Below are positions 1 through 6,780 of a stretch of 64,000 bases of DNA, piece after piece (positions within the stretch are counted from its first letter, which is position 1; each line of letters opens with the position of its first letter). A program made the position numbers and the translations under genes. The stretch comes from Acidobacteriota bacterium. GTDB taxonomy: Bacteria; Acidobacteriota; Terriglobia; Terriglobales; Acidobacteriaceae. The notes under the pieces were generated by a model. It searched no databases. It saw only the letters and a program-made list of their open reading frames with translations, and was not told the origin of the DNA. The DNA is taken from assembly GCA_021806005.1 (NCBI GenBank), contig JAJZDM010000006.1, forward strand, positions 1 to 64,000. The letters run 5' to 3'.

Positions 1-157
1 TGGTTGCGGCTACCTGAATGTTGCGCAGCTCGCCGCGCTCGGCATCCCACGCCGCGCGAAAGATTCCTTTGCGTGTGTCGGAGCCGAGCAGGATCCATCG
101 CGGCGTGGGCGGGACCTGAGTTGGGGCTGGTCCCGAGCCGGGCATGGAGTCCGCCAT
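1..157 (-). CDS. Lactonase-family beta-propeller protein, 5' end only
   Basis: Only the N-terminal ~52 codons lie in the window; the gene runs off the left edge. The minus strand reads ATG at 157 (a second in-frame ATG at 145), with GAGGG a few bases upstream of 157. The peptide contains WILLGSDTRKGIFRAAWDAE followed by RGELRNIQ. This matches the first blade of the lactonase / 6-phosphogluconolactonase-like seven-bladed propeller family, whose members begin with a G-T/S-Y/D-T-x-x-G-I-Y/F-x-A pattern and a D-x-x-x-G-E-L turn. Members hydrolyse sugar lactones or are secreted propellers of unknown role. The family call rests on this short match. The upstream minus-strand neighbour (285-731) could share its transcript. 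Confidence 0.55.
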   Translation of the reverse strand, partial: MADSMPGSGPAPTQVPPTPRWILLGSDTRKGIFRAAWDAERGELRNIQVAAT

Positions 158-284
158 CGCCCTCAGTGCAAAGGGAAGCGGGGGAAAAGAGCGGAGCATC
201 TGTCTTCGCGTCGTCCGGGATTGCATCTGGCCTGCACCTCGTGGGTGTACTCCGGAAGAGCCCGGTCCTGCGGCGGGGCCTGGT

Positions 285-731
285 CTACAGGGTTTCCGCC
301 AGCGCTTGTGGTTCCCCGGGAAGCTTGTAGTCGAACTCTTCGGGATGGGTCATGGGTCCGATGACGGGCAAGGTGGGAAGGTTGGCGGTATGGCCAGCCT
401 CCTCGACCACGGCGGCCACCTGATGCAGCACCTCATCGACGCTCATCGTATACATTTCGCGGCCGTTGTCATAGCCGCTCTCGATGGCCTGTTTGAGATA
501 CCGACCCGCGGCCTGCGCGGCAAGGTAGTCCGTAATCACCTTTCCGTTGCGGCGCTTCTGTTCCACCCATGCCTGGTTAGGCATAGCGATCCACAACGGC
601 TTTCCATTTATGGCAAAGCGTATATCTGTCGCATCGGCGTGGCGGGTTGCAATGGCCACCACCGTGCCCTTCCAGACGCAGTGCAGCTTTTCGGAGGTCC
701 AACGGTCGGTTGCTACAAAGTCTTCGTACAT
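285..731 (-). CDS. Conserved hypothetical protein, ~148 aa
   Basis: The frame is open back to a TTG at 935, but the ATG at 731 is preferred. It has a GAAAG ribosome-binding stretch six bases upstream, and the protein-like composition (MYEDFVATDRWTSEK...) begins there. The product is soluble-looking, with mixed alpha/beta composition, an Arg-Lys-rich centre (EQKRRNGKVITDYLA) and no signal peptide or membrane segment. I do not recognise a domain. It is divergent from the outer-membrane gene at 976, and the shared upstream region near 800-840 includes an AT-rich stretch (TTTATACTCC) that could serve either gene. It probably precedes the lactonase-like gene on the same strand. The coding call rests on base composition, RBS and length only. 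Confidence 0.55.
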   Translation of the reverse strand: MYEDFVATDRWTSEKLHCVWKGTVVAIATRHADATDIRFAINGKPLWIAMPNQAWVEQKRRNGKVITDYLAAQAAGRYLKQAIESGYDNGREMYTMSVDEVLHQVAAVVEEAGHTANLPTLPVIGPMTHPEEFDYKLPGEPQALAETL

Positions 732-975
732 GGCTCTTTCAGGGTAGACGCTGGGTCTTGCGTAAGGCAAGCTGCCGGTCTGGAATCCGTCCGGCAAGGG
801 GGCGTTGTGAAACCCCCTCTGCTTTTGATTTATACTCCTGACATCCTGTTCGGAGTCCGCCATCAGGAACGTCCGCGGATGACGCTCACTCCCTTTGTTC
901 ATTCGATCGAAGCGTCCGGTGGCTTGATCTTTCAAAACTCGCTTTCTTTCTTGGCATCCCTACAAGGACTATCCC

Positions 976-2166
976 GTGCGTACACCGCTGCTAACGCTTT
1001 TTCTTCTCCAGCCATTCGTTCTGGCTGTGTTTGTACCGGCTCAAACTCCGGCCAGGCCCGCGGTGAAGCCGGAAGCCGGGAGCCCGCCAGATGTTCTGAT
1101 CTTCGCGAACGGAGATCGCCTTACCGGCAAGCTGGAGGGTGTTACGGCTGGAAACGTCGTTTTCGATAGCGACATGGCGGGTAAACTCACGATCTCGATT
1201 GATAAAATCAAGGAGTTGCGTTCGGGTGCTCAGTTTGCTCTTCTCCGCAAAGGGGTGATCGTCAAGAAGCAGGCGGTTCCGGAGGGTTCTGTGGAGGTAG
1301 CCGGCGGGAGCCTCAAGCTGACCCCGGCACAGGGGCAGGCTCCTGCCGAGGTTCCCGCCAGCCAGGTGAACTACCTGATCGACCGCGCCTCCTTTGACAA
1401 GACGATAAGCCAGAAGCCTGGACTCTTCGGTGGATGGAGCGGCACGCTTACCGGCGGCGCGAGCATAGAGCGCTCCACAACGAGCGGCACCACCATGAAC
1501 GCGAGCGCGGCGCTGGTGCGGGCCATCCCTGGGGTTCCGTGGATGGATCCCAGCAACCGCACGATTGTGAACATCAATGAGAGTTATGGAAAGCTCTCCA
1601 CGCCGGTGATTCCGCCTACCGTTCCAGCCTCACCGCTGAGCGTGGTGGTCACCAGCATCTTTCACGCGGGACTGGAGCGAGACGAGTACTTCAGTCCTCG
1701 ATTGTTTGCCTTGGGACATGTCGCCTTTGACCATAACTTTGGTCAAGGCCTGGAGCTCCAGCAGGTCTACGGAGGCGGTATTGGCTATACGGTGATCAAG
1801 GATTCCAGGCAGGAACTCGATGTCAAGGCAGACATGCAGTACGAAGAGCAGCAGTACTTCTCTTCTACCGTTGGTGGGGTCACCACTACCACACCTTCGG
1901 TGAATATCATCGGCTCTACCTTCTTTGAGGGGTATACCCGTAACCTGCCGCACAAGGTTCTCTTTACGGAGACGGCCAGCGTGCTGCCCGGGTGGAATAA
2001 CCTGAGTGCGTTCTCCGCGGATCTGACGGCCGCACTCACGATGCCGGTCTTCAAGCGCCTGAGCGCGACGGCATCGGTGGATGACGGCTTCCTCAACGAT
2101 CCAGCGCAGTACTACCAGAAGAACTCCTTCCAGTTCATCACCGGGGTTACCTACGTTCTGCCGTAG
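976..2166 (+). CDS. DUF481-type outer-membrane beta-barrel protein
   Basis: The 396-aa product starts at GTG 976, with AAGGA seven bases upstream. It opens with a signal peptide (MRTPLLTLFLLQPFVLAVFVPAQT, cleavage probably after the Ala-rich end). Residues ~38-80 read FANGDRLTGKLEGVTAGNVV-FDSDMAGKLTI, the SH3-like repeat seen before the barrel in many DUF481 proteins. The rest alternates hydrophobic and polar residues with many aromatic strand ends (YGGGIGY, DVKADMQY, SFQFITGVTYVLP), as expected of a small barrel in the outer membrane. The DUF481/YdiY-like family has no firmly known substrate. The next gene is another barrel protein on the same strand after 291 bases. Family assignment is by pattern recognition. 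Confidence 0.7.
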   Translation: MRTPLLTLFLLQPFVLAVFVPAQTPARPAVKPEAGSPPDVLIFANGDRLTGKLEGVTAGNVVFDSDMAGKLTISIDKIKELRSGAQFALLRKGVIVKKQAVPEGSVEVAGGSLKLTPAQGQAPAEVPASQVNYLIDRASFDKTISQKPGLFGGWSGTLTGGASIERSTTSGTTMNASAALVRAIPGVPWMDPSNRTIVNINESYGKLSTPVIPPTVPASPLSVVVTSIFHAGLERDEYFSPRLFALGHVAFDHNFGQGLELQQVYGGGIGYTVIKDSRQELDVKADMQYEEQQYFSSTVGGVTTTTPSVNIIGSTFFEGYTRNLPHKVLFTETASVLPGWNNLSAFSADLTAALTMPVFKRLSATASVDDGFLNDPAQYYQKNSFQFITGVTYVLP

Positions 2167-2457
2167 GTTCCTGGGCTGGCAAGGGCAGGGGGGAGACTCC
2201 TGGGGGCGAAGCGGGCACCTCGTGAAATGCCTCCCTTTCGTACCCTCCGGGCTGTACCCCGGCTCCCTCCGGGGCTCCGGGATGTTCTAATGGCATTTAG
2301 AGGCAAATAGCCAGCAATGTTCTAATAGATGGATGCATGCCTGCCACCTGGGAGGGCAAAGAGTACTCTCTCCGCCCCACTCGGCAAACAGTGCCTGTTG
2401 GGGACCGCGAAGCGGGGAACCCGGGCCCAGCAGCAGATCTTCAGGAGTTCAGATTCG
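2167..2457 (+). other. Intergenic region with short repeats
   Basis: This 291-base gap lies between two outer-membrane barrel genes. It holds a GC-rich hairpin (CCCCGG-CTCCCT-CCGGGG, about 2259-2276) and an exact 10-base direct repeat ATGTTCTAAT at 2282-2291 and 2317-2326. No convincing ORF was seen. The hairpin could end transcription of the upstream gene, but no T-run follows it. Confidence 0.4.
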
Positions 2458-3201
2458 ATGTTTGATGTGCGGAGATTGACGGTAAAGTTGGTTTTTTCGA
2501 GTTTGGCGGCGTGCCTGCTGGCAGGAGCGTTTGTTCCGGCGACAGCCCAGACTCAAAACAAAAAGAAAAAGAAGCAGAAGCAGCAGGAGAGCGCCGTCCA
2601 CCACGAGACGAATGCTACCCGGCTTGAGCGCATCCGCCTGGCCACGAAACAGACCTATTCCTATCGCTATGAGATTATCGGCGGGGGCGGTCTGCTGCGC
2701 TTTCGCAGCGGAGAGTACCTGCAGAAGAACAATGAGGTTACCTGGGCTGCGGCGTTCAACTACTATCTGAATCGCAAGTTCGCTCTGGTGGGCGATGCCC
2801 GCGGTTCGTTTGGAAACGCTCGTGCGTACACCGGCATCAGCAACCCCTACGGTGTGTATCGGCCACAGATCAATGAGTACTTCTTTCTGGGCGGTGTGAG
2901 CTATCGCTTTTACACCAGGCAAAAGCTTGCGGTGAGCGTTCAGGGGCTCGGCGGTGACGCCTGGGGTGTCTTCAGCGGCGGCAGCAAAGGGATTCCTTCG
3001 ACGCTTCTTGGGCTGTGGCATAGCGACCAGCGCCCGGCCTTTTCCAGCGGGGTGAGCTTGGACTACAACCTAGCTCCGAATTGGGCGGCGCGGGTTACAC
3101 CCACCTGGATTGGGACCGACTTCATCGGCCCGAATGGAGCGAGCATACAGAATAACTTCGGTATCAACTTTGGCATCCTGTATCGTTTTGGCCAGCGCTA
3201 A
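2458..3201 (+). CDS. Small outer-membrane beta-barrel protein, unknown function
   Basis: The frame is open upstream to 2329, but the ATG at 2458 starts a proper signal peptide (MFDVRRLTVKLVFSSLAACLLAG ending at an Ala-x-Ala site) with AGGAG about nine bases before it. The mature protein begins with a Lys/Gln-rich stretch (QNKKKKKQKQQESAVHHET). About 170 residues of amphipathic beta strands follow (YRYEIIGGGGLLRF, KFALVGDARGSFG, INEYFFLGGVSYRFY, NFGINFGILYRFGQR). The C-terminal strand carries aromatic residues typical of outer-membrane barrels, and the size (247 aa) would suit an 8-stranded barrel of the OmpW/OmpA type. The name is by topology only. The gene may be co-transcribed with the DUF481 gene or have its own promoter in the 291-base gap. 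Confidence 0.65.
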   Translation: MFDVRRLTVKLVFSSLAACLLAGAFVPATAQTQNKKKKKQKQQESAVHHETNATRLERIRLATKQTYSYRYEIIGGGGLLRFRSGEYLQKNNEVTWAAAFNYYLNRKFALVGDARGSFGNARAYTGISNPYGVYRPQINEYFFLGGVSYRFYTRQKLAVSVQGLGGDAWGVFSGGSKGIPSTLLGLWHSDQRPAFSSGVSLDYNLAPNWAARVTPTWIGTDFIGPNGASIQNNFGINFGILYRFGQR

Positions 3202-3267
3202 GCCATTTTCCCTGTACGTGTAACGGGAGCCGCGACACGCATGGGCGTTATCCTCGGATCTTTGTTG

Positions 3268-3289
3268 CGCTGCAGGTTTGCCTGCAGCG
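3268..3289. terminator. Perfect hairpin after the barrel gene
   Basis: CGCTGCAGG (3268-3276), loop TTTG, CCTGCAGCG (3281-3289): a 9-bp perfect stem, 67 bases after the stop of the barrel gene. No T-run follows, so termination is an inference. It could equally protect the transcript 3' end. Confidence 0.4.
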
Positions 3290-3368
3290 GAGCAAGGAGA
3301 GCGCTACCGCAAGTCCTCTCCAGGGCGCCCGGCAACAGGAAGATTTTGCCAGGGGGTAGAATATTCCT

Positions 3369-3644
3369 ATGTCCAAAGGCTGGGAATCGAAGGGTGCCGA
3401 GGAGCAGCAGGCGGAGGCTGAGCGCAGGGCCGAATCAACCTCCGGGCAGACTCCCGAGGCCGTGCGGGCCGAGGTAGCCCGCGTCGAGGCGGAGCGCAGG
3501 CGCCGCGTCCAATCACTGGAGCTCCAGCGGGAGCGGGTTTTATCGGAGCGCACCTCAAACGCTCACCGCCGTAGTGCTCTGGAACTGGCTCTGGCCACAA
3601 TCGAGCGGGAGTTGGAGCAACTCGGCTGGTCGATCAAGGTTTGA
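3369..3644 (+). CDS. Short coiled-coil protein, unknown function
   Basis: This 91-aa product is very rich in Glu, Arg and Ala. From residue ~8 to ~85 it is almost entirely predicted helix (EEQQAEAERRAEST, VRAEVARVEAERRRRVQSLE, LALATIERELEQLGW), with heptad-like spacing of Leu/Val/Ala, so a coiled coil or helical bundle is likely. There is no signal peptide or membrane segment, and no Cys. The ATG at 3369 follows AGGGGG about ten bases upstream. It sits alone between a barrel gene and the hairpin-rich patch at 3798-3990. I do not recognise a family. Coding status is supported by composition and length. Confidence 0.55.
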   Translation: MSKGWESKGAEEQQAEAERRAESTSGQTPEAVRAEVARVEAERRRRVQSLELQRERVLSERTSNAHRRSALELALATIERELEQLGWSIKV

Positions 3645-3797
3645 CACTCAGACCGGCTCCGGCCGATCGCGACTCGCTGGGATGGGCGCTCTCCTCACCT
3701 TTGAGGCGGAGTGCGTGTCGAGATTGAAGAGTCGCTCCCAAAGCAAAAATGTAGCCGCTGCACGGAGAATCAGCATAACCGGACCCCATTGAGCGTC

Positions 3798-3836
3798 CTG
3801 AGAGGCGGTCTTTTCTCAGGAAAAGGTGCCTCTCAG
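3798..3836. repeat. Inverted repeat 1 of the hairpin cluster
   Basis: CTGAGAGGC (3798-3806) pairs perfectly with GCCTCTCAG (3828-3836). An inner CTTTT/AAAAG stem (3810-3814 with 3821-3825) makes a nearly continuous hairpin. Confidence 0.55.
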
Positions 3837-3857
3837 ACCTTTGCTCCGGCAGAGGAG

Positions 3858-3891
3858 CCCCGTTTCCGTTTTCGAAACGATTCGTTCGGGG
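3858..3891. repeat. Inverted repeat 2 of the hairpin cluster
   Basis: Outer arms CCCCG (3858-3862) and CGGGG (3887-3891) enclose the near-palindrome CGTTTTCGAAACG. It is weaker than the flanking repeats. Confidence 0.4.
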
Positions 3892-3948
3892 ATGCAATCG
3901 CCTTCGTCCCGGTTGCCGGATATTCCGACGGGGATGCGCGGCAGAGCC

Positions 3949-3990
3949 TTCCTTCTGCTCCGGCAGGGAAGGCTGCCGGAGCAGAAGGAA
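3949..3990. repeat. Inverted repeat 3: 18-bp perfect stem
   Basis: Left arm TTCCTTCTGCTCCGGCAG (3949-3966) and right arm CTGCCGGAGCAGAAGGAA (3973-3990) are exact reverse complements around the loop GGAAGG. It is the strongest hairpin seen in the window and lies 57 bases past the minus-strand stop at 4047. It may terminate the sigma operon or belong to a small mobile repeat. Confidence 0.6.
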
Positions 3991-4046
3991 CCAGGAAAGA
4001 CGCCCATGGAGGAGGAAGCTCCGCAGGATGGTGCGGGAAGATGCCG

Positions 4047-4334
4047 CTACCGTTCTTCGTCGTTGCTCGCGTTCTGATCCTTCAGCTTGCTGGCGATGTT
4101 GGACCAGACGGCGTCGCTGGGGTCACCCATGGGCTCAAAGAGACTCTTGGCCTGCTCGGCGATGGTCTCCAGATCGCGCACCAGGGCGGCACAGTTGGCA
4201 TGTTCCCGGAAGAAGTTGGCGAAGCGGGGGTCGGCGCTGATGGAGCCGCCGCTGGCTTCAAAGAGTTCCGGAAGGTACTCTTCAAACTCGGCAGTGGTCA
4301 TCTTGTCGAGGTTGATTGAGGCGAGGTCCTTCAT
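4047..4334 (-). CDS. Small acidic protein translationally coupled to the ECF sigma gene
   Basis: This 95-aa soluble protein is Glu/Asp-rich and helical (MTTAEFEEYLPELFEASGG, FANFFREHANCAALVRDLETIAEQAKSL). Its ATG overlaps the stop of the sigma-factor gene by four bases (ATGA), so the two are almost certainly co-translated. Position suggests an anti-sigma or sigma-modulating protein, and ECF genes are usually followed by their anti-sigma factor. However, there is no membrane segment and no HxxxCxxC zinc motif; only one Cys is present. It is therefore not a typical zinc anti-sigma factor, though the helical acidic fold resembles the N-terminal binding domain of some. Function is inferred from coupling only. 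Confidence 0.65.
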   Translation of the reverse strand: MKDLASINLDKMTTAEFEEYLPELFEASGGSISADPRFANFFREHANCAALVRDLETIAEQAKSLFEPMGDPSDAVWSNIASKLKDQNASNDEER

Positions 4335-4969
4335 CGCGATGCCTCCATCAGCCGGTTTTCAGGCTGCAGGTTCTGAGGGTCGCGCAGCAGTTCGCGCAGC
4401 CGCAGGCGAGCCTTGTGGAGTTGAGACTTGCTGTTGCCGGTGGAGCACTCCAGCATGGTGGCGATTTCGTTGTGTTCGAAGCCCTCCACGTCATGGAGCA
4501 CGAAGACCATCCGGTACCCGGGAGGGAGCATGGCGACGGCGCGCTCCAGCGTCACGCGGTCCACGGAGCCCGAGAGCAGGGTGTCGCGGGAGCCGAAGTC
4601 ACGCTTGGGCGCATCCTCCTCAGACGGGTTGATGGTCTCTTCCAGAGAGACCAGTTGAAGGCCCTTCTTACGCAGATGCATGAGAACAAGGTTGACCGTG
4701 AGGCGGTGCAGCCAGGTGGAGAAGGCGCTTTCGCCGCGGAAGCTGTCCAGCTTGCGGAAGAGATGAAGAAAGGCCTCCTGGGTCATATCCTCGGCCTCTG
4801 AGACGTTGCCGAGCATGCGCAGGCAGAGCGTATAGACACGCCGTTTGTGGAGGGCGTAGAGTCGCGCAAAGGCATCGGGGTCGCCTTTCTTTGCGCGCTC
4901 AATGGCGTCGGCTTCGCCGGCGATTGGAGCATTCCGCTTGAACAAGCCGGGGTTCGGTTCCGTCTGCAT
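4331..4969 (-). CDS. ECF-type RNA polymerase sigma factor
   Basis: This 212-aa product recruits RNA polymerase to specific promoters. Region 2 lies at residues ~25-95 (DPDAFARLYALHKRRVYTL, then SEAEDMTQEAFLHLFRKL and STWLHRLTVNLVLMHLR). Region 4 lies at ~140-195 (AVAMLPPGYRMVFVLHDVEG, FEHNEIATMLECSTGNSKS, QLHKARLRLRELL). Length and domain order are those of the SigE/RpoE-like ECF class. Possible starts are ATG 4969 (chosen because the conserved protein begins soon after) and ATG 4993; the open frame to 5161 has no protein character. The small acidic partner gene overlaps its stop. Target genes cannot be read from sequence. Confidence 0.9.
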   Translation of the reverse strand: MQTEPNPGLFKRNAPIAGEADAIERAKKGDPDAFARLYALHKRRVYTLCLRMLGNVSEAEDMTQEAFLHLFRKLDSFRGESAFSTWLHRLTVNLVLMHLRKKGLQLVSLEETINPSEEDAPKRDFGSRDTLLSGSVDRVTLERAVAMLPPGYRMVFVLHDVEGFEHNEIATMLECSTGNSKSQLHKARLRLRELLRDPQNLQPENRLMEASR

Positions 4970-5235
4970 TCTTGGTAGGCCTTGAAGTTCCATAGATAAG
5001 TCTGTCCGTTCCTGGCCAGATACGGCCCGCTGATCGAACGGCGCAGGGACACTACTGTAACTGTAACTCTCCGCGCTGGATAAAAGTTTCAGATGCTTGG
5101 ACGAAGCAAACCCTCTGCAGGGTTGTCCTCCGGGGGAGGCCGGGCGCGGAGAGAAGGGCAAATCCTAGATTTTACGGTGGATGATGGTTTCTACCGGGAG
5201 GTTCGGCGTCGTACACACGGGTATTTTGTTGGTCT

Positions 5236-6480
5236 TCAGCTTCCCAGGAATCGGGCGTAGAGAGAGCGAGCCAGCCCGACGTCCGTGGTGCCCTGCACGA
5301 GGGCCCGGCCGTCGGGGAAGACGGTGAGGGTGTAGGCACCGTAGCTGAAGCGAAGGAGAAGACCGTTGGCGCGGGCGTCGCGGACCTCTCCGAGACGATC
5401 CAGACGGGTTTTCAACTCGCCAAGGTCGATGGAGTGCTGATGCTGATGGATCTGTACCGAGTTGCGTCCACAAAGGGTGATGTGCGGCCGCTGTTCACCG
5501 GAGAGCGCGCGGAAGTTGCGCTGGTCGCAGACCTCGCATCCGGGCCGGGGGGCGCCGGTGGAGATCTCGGAGCGAAACAGGGTCCCCTGGGGGTTCGGAG
5601 TCCAGAGATCAAAGGAGACAAGGGAGCGGCGCATCAGGTGGGGTTGATGGGTGAGAAACTTCAGGGCCTCTGTCGTCTGAATCGAGGCGGCCAGGTTGAC
5701 GGCCATGGACAGAATGCCGGCGGTGTCGCAGGTCTCCAGGTTGCCGGAGGGCGCCGAAGGGAAGATGCAGGCCAGACAGGCGGTCGGTTCGACAACCGGC
5801 GCTGCTTGGCTGCATGCTGTTGCATCCTTTTCTGCAGGGCCGGATATGGTTTGGCTGGCCGGTCTGGGCAGGATGTTCATGGTGGCCGCGTAGGCGCCGA
5901 CGGCGGCGGCGTAGATCCAGGGGCGGCCGTCACGGACGCAGAGGTCGTTGATCAGGTAGCGGGTCTCGTAGTTGTCCGTGCAATCCAGGACGAGATCTGC
6001 AGCCAGGAACTGGGCGGCGTTCCGGGGGACCAGATCGGCGACGTGCGCTGTGACCTGGACGCTGGAGTTGATGCGCGCCAGATGGCGGCGTGCAGCTTCT
6101 GCCTTGGGCAGAGCCAGGTGGGCATCCGCTTCGTCGAAGAGCATCTGACGCTGCAGGTTGGATGGTTCCACGAAGTCCCTGTCGATGAGGGTGAGGTGAC
6201 CTACGCCGGCTCTTGCGAGCAGGCTGGCGGTGGCGGCTCCCGTGGCGCCTACGCCGACGATGACCACATGGGCGCGGCCGAGCAGGTGCTGGCCGGCTTC
6301 GCCGATGCCGGCAAAGAGAACCTGCCGGGAGTAGCGTTCGCGGTCGGTGATGGCGTGATCCGGGAGGGCGTGCGAGAGGGCTGCGGGATGCTCCGGAGGG
6401 GTCTCCGAATTTGCTTCCGGACCCGCGTCAGGAGCCGGGTTCGCGTCGAGGTTGCCGGGGTCGGAGAGGAACGCGGACAT
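5236..6480 (-). CDS. ThiF/MoeB/HesA-family E1-like adenylyltransferase
   Basis: This 414-aa enzyme belongs to the family that adenylates the C-terminal Gly-Gly of a ubiquitin-like sulfur carrier (MoaD, ThiS and relatives). Visible motifs: RERYSRQVLFAGIGEAGQ, the nucleotide loop GVGATG at residues 76-81, LIDRDFVEPSNLQRQMLF with the family's Arg, zinc pairs CLAC (235-238) and CEVC (315-318), and TCDTAGILS with the candidate catalytic Cys251. The last ~75 residues form an extra domain (LRFSYGAYTLTVFPDGRALV) seen in a ThiF subgroup. ATG 6480 is chosen because homology starts just after it; a TATACT box lies only eight bases upstream, which would imply a very short leader. No sulfur-carrier gene is adjacent, so thiamine versus molybdopterin cannot be decided. 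Confidence 0.85.
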   Translation of the reverse strand: MSAFLSDPGNLDANPAPDAGPEANSETPPEHPAALSHALPDHAITDRERYSRQVLFAGIGEAGQHLLGRAHVVIVGVGATGAATASLLARAGVGHLTLIDRDFVEPSNLQRQMLFDEADAHLALPKAEAARRHLARINSSVQVTAHVADLVPRNAAQFLAADLVLDCTDNYETRYLINDLCVRDGRPWIYAAAVGAYAATMNILPRPASQTISGPAEKDATACSQAAPVVEPTACLACIFPSAPSGNLETCDTAGILSMAVNLAASIQTTEALKFLTHQPHLMRRSLVSFDLWTPNPQGTLFRSEISTGAPRPGCEVCDQRNFRALSGEQRPHITLCGRNSVQIHQHQHSIDLGELKTRLDRLGEVRDARANGLLLRFSYGAYTLTVFPDGRALVQGTTDVGLARSLYARFLGS

Positions 6481-6546
6481 ATATCTGGAGTATACGTTCG
6501 CGGTGGGGCCTGGAGGGGCTCCTGGAAACGCCTGGGCGGTTCGGCT

Positions 6547-6576
6547 TTGGCAGGAAGGCAACTGTAAAATGATAGT
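6547..6576 (+). promoter_or_regulatory. Possible promoter of the Omp85-tamB operon
   Basis: TTGGCA (6547-6552), an 18-base spacer, then GATAGT (6571-6576), inside the AT-rich stretch between the divergent ThiF-like and Omp85 genes. The match to the vegetative consensus is moderate. Confidence 0.3.
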
Positions 6577-6780
6577 GATACGGAACCGTGGAAGGGGAGT
6601 GCTTTTGCCGCTTTGCGGTACAGGCCGCCGCAGGATGGAGCATCGCAGAGGACTGGTAGGCGGCATTCCAAATTGAGGGTTGAGAGGAAGGCGGCGTTGG
6701 CGCGGAGCGAGTGGTTGAGCGAGCGCGAGAGAGAGCGACGCCCCGCGCGCCTGCTGGAGGTTGGGGGGCCAGGGGGAACT

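Larger units (their letters stand above)
3645..4046. other. Gene-free patch with clustered inverted repeats
   Basis: About 400 bases lie between the convergent coiled-coil gene (+) and the sigma-partner gene (-). No ORF here has convincing protein character. The region contains at least three strong inverted repeats, listed separately, and repeats of the decamer GCTCCGGCAG (about 3843-3852 and 3957-3966). Confidence 0.5.

Noticed and set aside
3711-4319. 202-codon plus-strand open frame
   Set aside because: Crosses the hairpin cluster and is antisense to the sigma-partner gene; no family resemblance and low-complexity residues.
5434-6567. 377-codon plus-strand open frame
   Set aside because: Antisense to the ThiF/MoeB-like gene with clear nucleotide and zinc motifs.
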